Below are positions 44,116 to 54,608 of a DNA stretch of 64,000 bases, piece after piece. Under the pieces are notes generated by a model, which worked only from the letters and a program-made list of their open reading frames with translations, was not told the origin of the DNA and made no database searches. This stretch comes from Leptodactylus fallax (lineage: Eukaryota > Chordata > Amphibia > Anura > Leptodactylidae): positions 867,001 to 931,000 of the forward strand of contig CAMRHE010000323.1 in NCBI GenBank assembly GCA_947044405.1. Direction: 5' to 3'. Numbering within the stretch: the stretch's first letter is position 1; every line of letters begins with the position of its first letter. The translations under genes and the position numbers were made by a program.

Positions 44116-45184
44116 CTCTTTGCTGGCTCTGACATTCTTTTAGTTGGGCACGAGCCCTCTCAAATGGGGATTGTGCTACTATGAATTGTATGAGGATAGA
44201 GAACCCAGCTTGCAGTTTTGCTACGGACCTGTGGAGTTATCACAATCCCTCTCTCTTATTTTTAATGGATGCTTGCCCAGGTTGCCCCTTCTCCTGCATT
44301 GGCAGCTATAGCGCTATAGAATCGGTTATACTTTCCCACTCACCTATAAGACTTTAGACGAGGGGGCAAACAAGTGCCACAACTCCTATTCCGGTGGGAT
44401 GGACACACAACATGTTGAGGGCCCCATTTTAATTTCTCTCTGGGTCCCTCTCCTCTATGCATATCACTGTAGTACCTACTCTTAGACATTGAAGGCATAA
44501 CAGTGCACCCAAAGAGGCACACAGGGCCTTACTGTATGTCTCAAATATAGAAAATTGTGGCATGCTCCATTGGATGTATACTGAAAAGAGAAAATATCAT
44601 GCATATAGCACCTGAGAGAGCATGGCGGCACAAGTAGTCCCTGCTGCTCCCTAGTCAGTGGGTACACCATGCCGCCATACAGCTGGCTGCACTCAGCTCT
44701 GCACCAGGTCTATATCTCTAGTGTATAACTGTTGTATATCATTGCATTGTTATTTTATTGGTAATTTTTTCATATTATTTGACTATCGTTTCCATAGAGA
44801 CAGGCTGGAAATGCCATTTCTTTAAGAGTCTAAGGGGAAATCCATGTCTGGTACGAGGATTAGGTTGGGGCTCAACAGAGAGACAAAAATGTAATAACAC
44901 TATTATTAGGACTGACAATGTGTGGGCCAGCCTAGAGGTCACAGAGGAGTCTTTTGGTACAGTGTTATCTGAAGCATATGTTGAATCTCCTAAACCCCCA
45001 ATGTAAAATCTGTAACAGTGCCCCACATTACATGTGCCATGTATAATACTGGTATCTTATGTGCAGAGGGTCTTTGGACTGCTCTAGTTCCAGAGTCCAG
45101 TAGTGACTGATAACAATACACCAGCTATAGCTAAGCCCCTGTGTTTTTTCAATACCCTATTCTGGTCCAAACCATAGGTGCACC

Positions 45185-45672
45185 ACGGGGTATTTATAAC
45201 AGTGATGTCACAGTACAGAGATAATATACACAGTGATGTCACAGTACAGGTATAATAAACACAGTGATGTCACAGTACAGGGATAATGCACACAGTGATG
45301 TCACGACACAGGGATAATATACACAGCGATGTCACAGTACAGGGATAATACACACAGTGATGTCACAGTATAGGGATAATATACACAGTGATGTCACAGT
45401 ACAGAGATAATATACACAGTGATGTCACAGTGCAGGGATAATAAACACAGTGATGTCACAGTACAGGGATAATGCACACAGTGATGTCACGACACAAGGA
45501 TAATATACACAGCGATGTCACAGTACAGGGATAATACACACAGTGATGTCACAGTACAGGGATAATACACACAGTGATGTCACATTACAGGGATATAACA
45601 CACAGTAATGTCACAGTACAGGGATAATACACACAGTGATGTCACAGTACAGAGATAACACACACTGTGATG
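45185..45672. repeat. 31-bp minisatellite (about 15 units) with TGATGTCA core
   Basis: Tandem copies of acacagtgatgtcacagtac, agggataatat. Each unit carries TGATGTCAC, one base from the CREB/ATF site TGACGTCA. It is the only strong tandem block in the left half of the 12.3-kb intron apart from the 45-bp array. Confidence 0.92.
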
Positions 45673-46639
45673 TGAAGTTAGTATACCAGTGATGGTAGTC
45701 ACACCTTTCATTATTATTAATAATGGTCAGAATGGAAATGAGCCCCATAAATGTTGGGGTACAGAGGAGCACCTTGGTAGTTAAGCCCATTTCTATACGG
45801 AGCAGCAGGGACAGGTTGTTATAAAAAAAATGCCTAATGGCAGTCTGGACTGGCTACCTTAAGTCCACCCTCTATACAGGACAGATGCATGTCCACTAAA
45901 AACTGAATTGTAAGCTCTGGTGGACCTCATGGACTGGGGCCTGCCCTCAGGGTCTGGTTCTACTGGAGGATAGCCTTGTCCTCTGGTGGGCCAGTCAATT
46001 TCTTTCTATGTCAATGGGCATATATATGCAGCTATATATAGTAAGTCATTTCTGTGTATACAATACCCTAAATTTAAAGGGGAAGATACACATAAAGGAC
46101 TTGGATCTATGAATATTTGGTTGCATGCATTACATTAGGACATATGACTGCAGAATGCAGGAGTAGGGTTTCCAGCTCCTCCCATTCAGTTACATTGGTA
46201 CCGAGCTGGAATAGTCGTCTTGTACTTTGCATACTCTTTATCTTCTCATGTTACAGAACTAGAGCCAGTCCCGATATGCACTGGGCTTAGTTGCTGCTGA
46301 CTGAGGCAGAGCTGCCGGAAATTTGTCATTAACTTTCTTTGGCAGAAAGCCTGTAATATCACAAGAATCAACAACAGTCTCTTTCATGTACCGAGCCCAT
46401 GGATTATTTATTAGCCTACATTGTTCACTACAAGCCCTACCGCTGGAGGCGGACATTGACTTCCAATTACAGAAACTTCAGAATTTACACAAATGACTCT
46501 CTTAGGGATCTAATAAAGCACTATACAAGGTGGAGACCCAGGGGTGGACATAACAAAGGTAAAAGGCTGTAATGGTGGGGTCAACTCTAGCCTGGATACA
46601 AGATGAGATATGGTTGGACATCGAGGTATACAGGTTCTG

Positions 46640-46996
46640 TATGGCTTCCTATGGCAGGATGTCCTGTACATATCACTGAGCTGTTATTGACCTCGTATCT
46701 CTACTAGGGCTGACTGTCTGTCCTATATGATGGCACCCCAGATCGCCACACCAGCAGGAGGCAGTGTGTCGCTCCACAGCACAGGCAGGATTGAGCATCA
46801 CCACAAAGCCTCCATACTCCAACATGATCATTGTTGGATCCCAAACAGAACCTGGGCTTATTACTAAAGACGGTTCCAGTCTGTACATGTCCAGGTTTCT
46901 TGTTCATGACACCACTGCAAACAAAGGTGATGGTGGCTGGCTGTTAATAACAGGACATATAATGGGTGCTGAAACCTCAAATTTCTTTCTGCTAGA
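46640..46996 (-). pseudogene. Decayed Tc1/mariner transposase, C-terminal part
   Basis: On the minus strand this reads as a corrupted catalytic region: a first-Asp segment degraded to FSNKPRFCLGS followed by NNDHVGVW, then LNPACAVERHTA in another frame. These resemble the FSDESRF region of a Tc1-like transposase. Several frameshifts are evident, and the second Asp and the Glu are not recognisable. It is interrupted on its N-terminal side by the intact Tc1 element at 47003. Confidence 0.7.
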
Positions 46997-47002
46997 CACC
47001 TA

Positions 47003-48593
47003 CAGTCATGGCCAAAAGTTTTGAGAATGACACAAATATTCTATTTTCACATGATCTGCTGCCCTCTGGTTTTTATGTGTGTTTGTCAGATGTTTTTATC
47101 ACATACAGAAATAGAATTGCATTCATATTATGAGTAACAGAAGCTTATATTGACAGTTAGAATGAGTTAATGCAGCAAGTCAATATTTGCAGTGTTGACC
47201 CTTCTTCTTCAGGACCTCTGCAATTCTCCCTGGCATGCTCTCAATCAACTTCTGGACCAAATCCTGACTGATAGCAGTCCATTCTTGCAGAATCAATGCT
47301 TTAATTTTGTCTGAATTTGTTGGTTTTTGTTTGTCCACCCGTCTCTTGATGATTGACCACAAGTTCTCAATGGGATTAAGATCTGGGGAGTTTCCAGGCC
47401 ATGGACCCAAAATCTCTATGTTTTGTTCCCTGAGCCATTTAGTTATCACCTTTGCTTTATGGCAAGGTGCTCCATCATGCTGGAAAAGGCTTTGTTGAGC
47501 GCCAAACTGCTCTTGGACGGTTGGGAGAAGTTGCTCTTGGACGGTTGGGAGAAGTTGCTCTTGGAGGACATTCTGGTACCATTCTTTATTCATGGCTGTG
47601 TTTTTAGGCAAGACTGTGAGAGAGCCGATTCCCTTGGCTGAGAAGCAACCCCACACATGAATGGTTTCAGGATGCTTTACAGTTGGCATGAGAAAAGACT
47701 GGTGGTAGCGCTCACCTCTTCTTCTCCGAATAAGCTGTTTTCCAGATGTTCCAAACAATCGAAAAGGGGATTCATCAGAGAAAATGACTTTCCCCCAGTC
47801 CTCAGCAGTCCACTCCCTGTACCTTTTGCAGAATATCAGTCTGTCCCTGATGTTTTTTCTGGAGAGAAGTGGCTTCTTTGCTGCCCTCCTTGAGACCAGG
47901 CCTTGCTCCAAGAGTCTCCGCCTCACAGTGCGTGCAGATGCACTCACACCTGCCTGCTGCCATTCCTCAGCAAGCTCTGCACTGCTGGTAGCCCGATCCC
48001 GCAGCTGAAACACTTTTAAGAGACGGTCCTGCCGCTTGCTGGTCTTTCTTGGGCGCCCTGGAGCCTTTTTGGCACCAATGGAACCTCTCTCCTTGAAGTT
48101 CTTGATGATGCGATAGATTGTTGACTGAGGTGCAATCTTTCTAGCTGCAATACTCTTCCCAGTTAGGCCATTTTTGTGCAGTGCAATGATGACTGCACGT
48201 GTTTCTTTAGAGATAACCATGGTTAACAGAAGAGAAACAATGATGGCAAGCACCAGCCTCCTTTTAAAGTGTCCAGTGGTGTCATTCTTACTTAATCATG
48301 ACAGATTGATCTCCAGCCCTGTCCTCATCAACACCCACACCTGTGTTAATGGAGCAATCACTGAAACGATGTTAGGTGGTCCTTTTAAGGCAGGGCTGCA
48401 ATGATGTTGAAATGTGTTTTGGGGGATAAAGTTCATTTTCTAGGCAAATATTGACTTTGCAAGTAATTGCTGTTAAGCTGATCACTCTTTATAACATTCT
48501 GGAGTATATGCAAATTGCCATTAGAAAAACTGAAGCAGTAGACTTTGTAAAAATTAATATTTGTATCATTCTCAAAACTTTTGGCCATGACTG
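47003..48593 (-). mobile_element. Tc1-like transposon, 1.59 kb, apparently intact
   Basis: Ends are inverted repeats of about 38 bp with a single mismatch, beginning CAGTCATGGCCAAAAGTTTT on each side. TA dinucleotides at 47001-47002 and 48594-48595 are the expected Tc1/mariner target duplication. One full-length transposase lies between them on the minus strand. Nothing visible disables it. Confidence 0.93.
47180..48220 (-). CDS. Tc1-like transposase, 346 residues, full length, DD35E
   Basis: A DNA-binding cut-and-paste transposase. The start chosen is MVISKETR at 48220, because it sits in ACCATGG and matches family N-termini; an upstream ATG at 48253 adds 11 residues. It has a paired helix-turn-helix N-terminus (residues about 5-110), a GRPR AT-hook-like motif (PGRPRK) between the two halves, and the catalytic triad Asp149 (FSDES), Asp249 (QHDGAPCH) and Glu285 (NPIENLW), with 35 residues between the last two. 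Classical Tc1 has 34; a DD35E vertebrate group (Traveler) has been described. An 8-residue tandem duplication (QEQLLPTV) sits just before the second Asp. No stop or frameshift. Confidence 0.93.
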   Translation of the reverse strand: MVISKETRAVIIALHKNGLTGKSIAARKIAPQSTIYRIIKNFKERGSIGAKKAPGRPRKTSKRQDRLLKVFQLRDRATSSAELAEEWQQAGVSASARTVRRRLLEQGLVSRRAAKKPLLSRKNIRDRLIFCKRYREWTAEDWGKVIFSDESPFRLFGTSGKQLIRRRRGERYHQSFLMPTVKHPETIHVWGCFSAKGIGSLTVLPKNTAMNKEWYQNVLQEQLLPTVQEQLLPTVQEQFGAQQSLFQHDGAPCHKAKVITKWLREQNIEILGPWPGNSPDLNPIENLWSIIKRRVDKQKPTNSDKIKALILQEWTAISQDLVQKLIESMPGRIAEVLKKKGQHCKY

Positions 48594-48596
48594 TAC

Positions 48597-49025
48597 AAAT
48601 AGCTTGGCAGAGAGAGGGGTGCGTAATGAAGGCGCCCCTGTGCCTGGATGATGGACAAGGAAACTGTGGGAACTGCTTGTTCTTGTCAATGGAGCAAACA
48701 ATCCTCTATACTAGTGATCTGCCTGGGCCATCCAGAACCTCATCTCTGTGTGTGCCATCATCTACCCACTGCTCGCAACACCTCATAACAGCTAGGCCAG
48801 AACAGCCTAGATGGCAGGCAATTTGTCGACACGACCATCCCATTTATCTCAGTCCAATGATGCCCCCTCTCAAAGTCTGTCAACTGGGCAAAATGTCTTC
48901 GAGTCTGCCGAGCCATGTCTAGCAGTGAACGACCTCTCACCAATAGGTACACTACCCAAAAGTAGCCTATGAGAGTCTTTTTATAGGAAAGTAGGAGAAT
49001 AACTTTTACACCCCCTTGTGGCAAG
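48597..49025 (-). pseudogene. Decayed Tc1/mariner transposase, N-terminal part
   Basis: Minus strand reads MARQTRRHFAQLTDFERGH, the start of a helix-turn-helix domain typical of one Tc1/mariner group, followed by frameshifted remnants. With 46640-46996 it forms one dead copy that the intact Tc1 element has split. Confidence 0.7.
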
Positions 49026-49244
49026 ACTCAATCAGACCCCACCTATAATCATTTACACATCTGTCTGAAACATAACTGCAAGCCAATTTTTGCAGCAATC
49101 TGACATTTTTATCTGTGCATTTTTTTTTCAACAAAAATCAGGACATTTAAGCACCAAAAATTACCGGAAACACCCCGGTAAATTGGCAAAACACTTCAAG
49201 TCTAGTTTGTGGAATTGTCCCGGTAATATTGTCACAGTTGCCAA

Positions 49245-49640
49245 GTACATAGTTACATAGTAGATGAGGTTGGATAAAGTCACCGGTCCATCAAGTCTAA
49301 CCTATAACCCTGCAGAGATGATCCAGAGGAAGGCAAAAAGCCCCAATGAGGCTGATACCAATTTCCCCATCTCAGGTGAAAAATTCCTTCCAGACTCCAT
49401 ATCCGGCAATCAGTATAAAACCCTGGAGCAACTTGTCCGTACCAAAATCTAAAAAACTATAGCCTGAAATATTTTTCTGTTCAAAAAAGGCGTCCAGGCC
49501 CTTCAGGTACAATGAATCCACCATCAGCACATCCTGTGGCAGTGACTTCCATAGTCTCACTGCTCTTACAGTAAAGAATCCCCATCTATGTTGCGGGTAG
49601 ATAAGTCGGTAACAATGAGCCGTTCACACTTAGGTTGCAA
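49245..49640. repeat. Interspersed repeat starting with ACATAGTTACATAG
   Basis: Contains tacatagttacatagtagat, ccatcaagtctaacctataa, gatccagaggaaggcaaaaa and ttccttccagactccatat. I recognise this as a dispersed repeat seen in frog sequences, but cannot assign a class. A short related piece lies at 61085-61165 (tctggatcaatgacccct, aggcacccaggcccctt). Confidence 0.6.
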
Positions 49641-50896
49641 TAAGCAAAGTTGTAGATAGGTTATCCAAAATACCCTAGACAAGGAAGAAAGAATTGTTCT
49701 TGCTAGTACTTACCCTCACCAGCAACCCCACCCCTAGCTAAACCCTTGGCCATTGGTTTCACCAATATTTTTCCAAAAATCACAAACAATTCAAAACTTC
49801 ACGATATATGTAGAATAATGGGTATGACCAAAAGTACATTGTTTGCTAAACTTCCAGTTTGTTCTCTAAGTGTTTATATCTATGCCTATGTATATATATA
49901 ATCCGAGACCAGATCTAGATGTAAGGAGGCTCCTGGGTAACATCTTCGATGGGCCTTTCCTCCATTATTTTTAGAAGAATAGCTGAAACCATCATACCAG
50001 TACCAGCTCATGCCTCAGCACTGCCCCATATAATACCTCTGTCCTCTTATGTGGAATGGATCATGGATCCCTTTAGGCACCTCCCCTATAAGTACACCAT
50101 TGTAGGGCATAGATCAAAAACTGTCCCCTGCCCGCATTGAGACTTTGCCCTCTGGCTCTCCTTTGGATTAGCAGGAGAATTCAGACATTGGTTTTGACAT
50201 TTTTCTATCAAAAAGTTTCACCGTCCTATGAAGGGAGACATCTGTTTCAGAAGGCGAGAATACAATATATTCCGTCATCCTACAGTATATCGATTCAATC
50301 TGTGTGACTGTACGAAGGCTCCATGCTAGTGTCTGCAGCCACACAACAGATGTAAGTCTCATCATGAGGCAAGACAGATGAGAGTGCCACATGGCATAGA
50401 GTGATTTTATGTCTGCCAAGGAGAATAAAGGGCAAAACTCAGATTTACTATCCAAAACTTCACTGCGAGGAATTTCCACATTTCAGTTCTGGACAAAGTG
50501 GAGAAGCCAACTCCATCTTCCATCCAAATACTTTACTGCCTCCGAGTCACGTCCAATGCAATAATTTAAACAGCCGTGGATATTTTGTCAGTGAAAGAAG
50601 CATCAAATCCTGTTTGGTTCTAGATTTTCAGATTTTTCATTATTTAGCAAATATGTAAAATATGAAATCTCTCAAATTGTGGGTCCTCCATAAAGTGCTG
50701 ATCGGGAGAGGTCCTACGGCTGGAAGACTTCATGATCATCTAAAATCTAAATCCCTTCACATAAGAATGTCTCTTGATAATAAGTTGATAATAGTGCATA
50801 CTGGTTCTAAGACCCATTGACCATCTGATCAGCAGCAAGAGTCCAATTCCCCTACAGTGCCCCAACAGGAGAAATGATGCATTGCACAATTCTCAC

Positions 50897-51262
50897 TTAA
50901 AGATAATCCTTCACTACCTCCACCAACATCTTGCATACTTCAACAGGCTCCGCTCCTCTCTCAGTTGGATTTTTTTTCTAGTCCCCACCATTCCTGAGCA
51001 ATCAGTGTTGTTAATTTCAGCAACCAATATGCTAATCAGACTTCCCACTGTCAAGTAGGCAGTCCTGGATTATGAAGATAGCCTGGGACCGTCCACCTGA
51101 CAGTAGAGGACCTAATTATCATATTGGATGCTGAAACTAACTTCACAGACTGCTCAGGAATGGTGGGGGCTAGAGAAACAAATCCAACTGTGCTGGAATC
51201 AGCATCTATTGAAGGATGAAAAGAGTTGGAATTGGTGGAGGTGGTGAAAGGTCCTCTTTAAA
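50897..51262. mobile_element. Foldback MITE, TTAAAGA...TTTCACC family, copy 3
   Basis: Ends taaagataatccttcacta and gtggtgaaaggtcctctttaa, with internal matches to copies 1 and 2 (ttttctagtccccaccattc inverted against gaatggtgggggctagaga; gtaggcagtcctgg and gggaccgtccacctgac). Confidence 0.78.
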
Positions 51263-51680
51263 GAGAATCTATCAGGGCAATTTGGGACACTAAACTACCC
51301 ACAGGTCCTTATGAACTGGGGGTTTAGTGTCCCAAATTGCCCTGTTGTAAAGCCATACATTTCTGCATTAAAAATTAAAAAACTTTTATACTCACCTGCT
51401 GCTGTACTCCTGGTACTGGCTCGGTTCTTCACTGAAGCCTGAGGAGTACACCTCAGCGTCGGTGCGCATACACCAGACGTCAGGCACATGCGCAGTGAAG
51501 CCAGGGTGTACTTCCTCGGCTTCACTGAAGAACTGCGCAGACGCCATGAGCACCAGATGAAACTCATTGGACTCATCATTTTGTTTTGTTTTTTTAAGTG
51601 TGGGCATGAATGGATTTAATAAAGGGCAATTTGGGACACTAAACCCCCGGTCCATAAAGACCAACAGGTTCTCTTGAGTT
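51263..51680. mobile_element. Foldback element with GGGCAATTTGGGACACTAAAC ends
   Basis: Starts gagaatctatcagggcaatt and ends tctcttgag, with gcaatttgggacactaaac repeated directly and inverted (51279, 51330 and 51625 regions). It directly abuts copy 3 of the neighbouring MITE. A short relative is at 8166-8258. Confidence 0.72.
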
Positions 51681-51910
51681 ATCTGTACAATACATGGATA
51701 TGCCAGGTCCTCCAGAGAGAGGTACTATTTGTAACCACTTCTACTCTGGTTCTGTGTAACAAGTGATTTAGGGCCCCATAGCAAAATTTAAGGGTGGAGC
51801 CCTATTAGCCCATGACCACCAACTTCAGGATATGAAAAATCTGTTCAATCTGCTCTTTGCGTCACCTTTTGCTATATCCTTGCGTCTGCATTCAGTTTTC
51901 CATTATGCCT

Positions 51911-52085
51911 TCAGTATACCCTCAGGGGAGTAGCTATAGGGGGTGCAGAGGTAGCAGTTGAACTTGGGCCCTGATGCCTAAAGGAGCCCCTCTGCCACCT
52001 AAGAACAAACAAGTATTATAAATGCCACCTGGTAGATGGGGCGGTATTATCGACTTACATTTGGGTCCAGGGGCTACAATTTATC
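51911..52085. repeat. Dispersed repeat (gtagctatagggggtgca), copy 2
   Basis: See the copy at 43955-44115, with which it shares several 12-20-bp stretches in the same order. Class uncertain. Confidence 0.55.
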
Positions 52086-52089
52086 TCTA

Positions 52090-53380
52090 TACTACAATTC
52101 CACCATTTTGAAGGCTGAAACTTGAAAAGACAATGTGAAATAGCAAGGGGGAAGTGTATGTTTTTGGGCAGCCCATCTTCAGAATTAGTTCTCCATTGCC
52201 TCCTTTGATGTATCAGTCATGTCAGGGCATCATTATGATTTCTTACTTGAGACTCCCACCTGCACCTGCATTTCTCTGCTTTCTGGCAATCTCTAGACTT
52301 TGATCTTGGTGGGTTACCAGTCAGCAGAGCGTTTGACGTAATTCGGGTAACTATTAGACCCCTACCAAACTTTGCAACATAGTCAGAATATTACAGATCA
52401 TTCCCTTTATACCCTGAAAGACTGAAAATGTCATGGTAATACGAGTTAGAAGCAAAAAATGCAAAGTTTTTCAACTTTTGTAAAGCTGGTTACATCTAAA
52501 CATCTACTATAACCTCCCTCCTGCTTTACTGTATATATAAAGGTGCATACTCTTAAAGGGGAAAACACCTTAAAGACTTTGACCACTTTTTAAAACCCTT
52601 TTATTCTTGTCTCAATGCCTATACCATCAAAAATAAAGCAACTTTGCAATACGTCTTAATTAAAAATTTTCTATTATTCCATGTCTACAGCTCCTATACA
52701 GACTTGGGTGTCTCCATGGTAACAGACTACAAACAAATACTGTGTAGTCTGATCCTACAGTCCGTTTGAGTACTATTTGTTGCTATTGTGTACTTGATAG
52801 GTTAGCAGGAAGTAAAGGACAGATGGAATAAAGTGCAACTGTAGATCAGACCACACAGGGAGACTCTGGGGCATCTGATCAGGGGCCTGCAAGAATTTGC
52901 CAGGTTCCAGACAGGTTAGCAAAATTAGGTCTACAAAATGTAAATTAGAAAAACAGCCCCCAAATTATCTCGGGTTCACAAAAAAGTCTAATTTTTTTCA
53001 AAATTTCTCATGGGTTGACTTATATTTTGTGTGCACACATGGATCCCGCAGGCATGACGTTAATCTAATGGGCATCAAGCAGAGTTCTATTAAATTTTTC
53101 AAGTAATGAATGGGATCCATCACCAAACTTTTTTTTTTTTTACAGTAAAATTATAGTGTGAATGAAACCCAGAGCTCAACAACTGTTCGTAGGATGTATA
53201 GATGGGGAAATGAACATAGTCATAGGAAGAATAATAAAAATGTAATATACCTCCTGTATCGATTTGGAAAGGGCAAAGCAAATTTTTGGTTTTTACATGC
53301 AAAAATTAGAAAATGCTAAAAAGTTTTAATACCAACACCCAAAAAGGAACCAGAGAAAATCGAAATGATTTTACATCTTA
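52090..53380. other. Intron sequence without recognised feature
   Basis: A single ttaaaggggaaaac MITE-like end near 52553 has no visible partner. No further exon or tandem repeat was found. Confidence 0.55.
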
Positions 53381-53381
53381 C

Positions 53382-53456
53382 CTTCCTCTGGGACGTTGTT
53401 TTTACTTTCAGCCTTACTCTTTCGATTTGATTTTTTCTTCTTCTCCAAATCTTTGA
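53382..53456 (-). CDS. COL14A1: COL14A1 exon: basic linker between FN3-1 and VWA-1
   Basis: 75 nt, phase 1 in and out. It encodes IKDLEKKKKSNRKSKAE and ends NVPEE. The opening IKDLEK and closing PEE match the linker of vertebrate COL14A1; the middle is Lys/Arg-rich and diverged. The donor is gtaaga after CAGAGGAAG. The downstream intron to the first VWA exon is 12.3 kb and contains the Tc1 insertion and the 45-bp array. Confidence 0.88.
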
Positions 53457-54173
53457 CTGAAAATGAAATAGAGCAAAAAATAAGAAGAAATCTGCACGTG
53501 ATACTATGTCGGTAATGAACAGCAAATAAATCTTGCCAAAGTAAAAAGAATCTAAAGCCTCACGAAAAAAGAGAGAGTTCTAATTGTAAAGTTATACAAC
53601 CCTTCAAAAAGGTATTCCAGCCAAAAACATCTATCATCTATTCACTGGGGTCTGAATGCTGGGACCCCCAATGATCGTTAGAATGGGAGACCATGGTGGC
53701 AAAAAGTACTATAGTTGGACGGGAGTTCTGGTCATGAGGCTTGGAGAACTTGGTCTGCGTTTTCTAGCTTTTGGTGGGAGTCCCACTTGTTGGATCCCCA
53801 TTTATCACTGATTCATCGAGGTCCAACTAATGGGCGACCAATGGGATGTAAATAAAGGAGGGGAGAGGTTGAGGTTATACTTGAGCCCTGTCACATGAAG
53901 GGTCCAAAAAGGACAAGTACTATCAACGATGTGTCAAATTTGAGGACCCTGTAAAGGATTTTGCCTTGTGGGCCAAAAGCATCAAATTATCCCCTTTAAA
54001 AATGTATAGACATATTCTAACAACAAAGAATTCAGTGTTAGGTTCATCATGACCGACTAATTCGCGTAGAGGTTCATGTAGATATACCATAACTGAAAGC
54101 CACTGTCACCAGTGTGATCTGCTCCTGGCGTTCTTGGGTATCTATTATCAAAGTCACGGTCATGGTTACCTAC

Positions 54174-54317
54174 TTCTAAATTCTCCTCGTACTGGCACAC
54201 TTTCATCGTCTTCATTAAATGCAATGACCTGCACGGCATAACCGCGGTCAGGATCTAGTCTCTGAATGATGGCTCGGGTCGCTGTGTTTTGAAGATTTAG
54301 TTGGTTGGTTTTCCCAC
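54174..54317 (-). CDS. COL14A1: COL14A1 exon: second half of FN3 domain 1
   Basis: 144 nt, phase 1 in and out. It encodes [17 protein letters not shown] followed by the conserved FN3 Tyr strand ([10 protein letters not shown]) and ends at ...RGEFR. Two donors are possible four bases apart; the one giving AGAA|gtaggt joins in frame to the next exon (Ile-Lys-Asp), which fixes the boundary. The upstream intron (54318-59382) holds the largest 35-bp satellite array. Confidence 0.92.
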
Positions 54318-54608
54318 CTGAACACGAGAAGAAATTGAGTTAGACATCAGTCATCATGCTGGAATAATGAAAGTACCACACCTTTGGATCTAGTTACATA
54401 GCACCAGAAGGTTAATCCTATAGTCATCGCTAATGGTCAGCCTCAGAGCTGTCACTAGAGAACAGGGGATCATTTTCTGCTGATAAAAGTTCTTCTGTAT
54501 GTTGTGTTATCGCAAAATTTGTAAAATCTAAAAAGTTTTAAAGAACTATTCACGTTAGATATGAAAATTCTACAGGGCTATTTTATGCATTATTATCCAA
54601 TATTATAT

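Noticed and set aside
50168..50479. 103-codon frame on the minus strand
   Set aside because: No similarity to collagen XIV domains and no convincing splice sites; the linker exon and first VWA exon join directly in frame without it.
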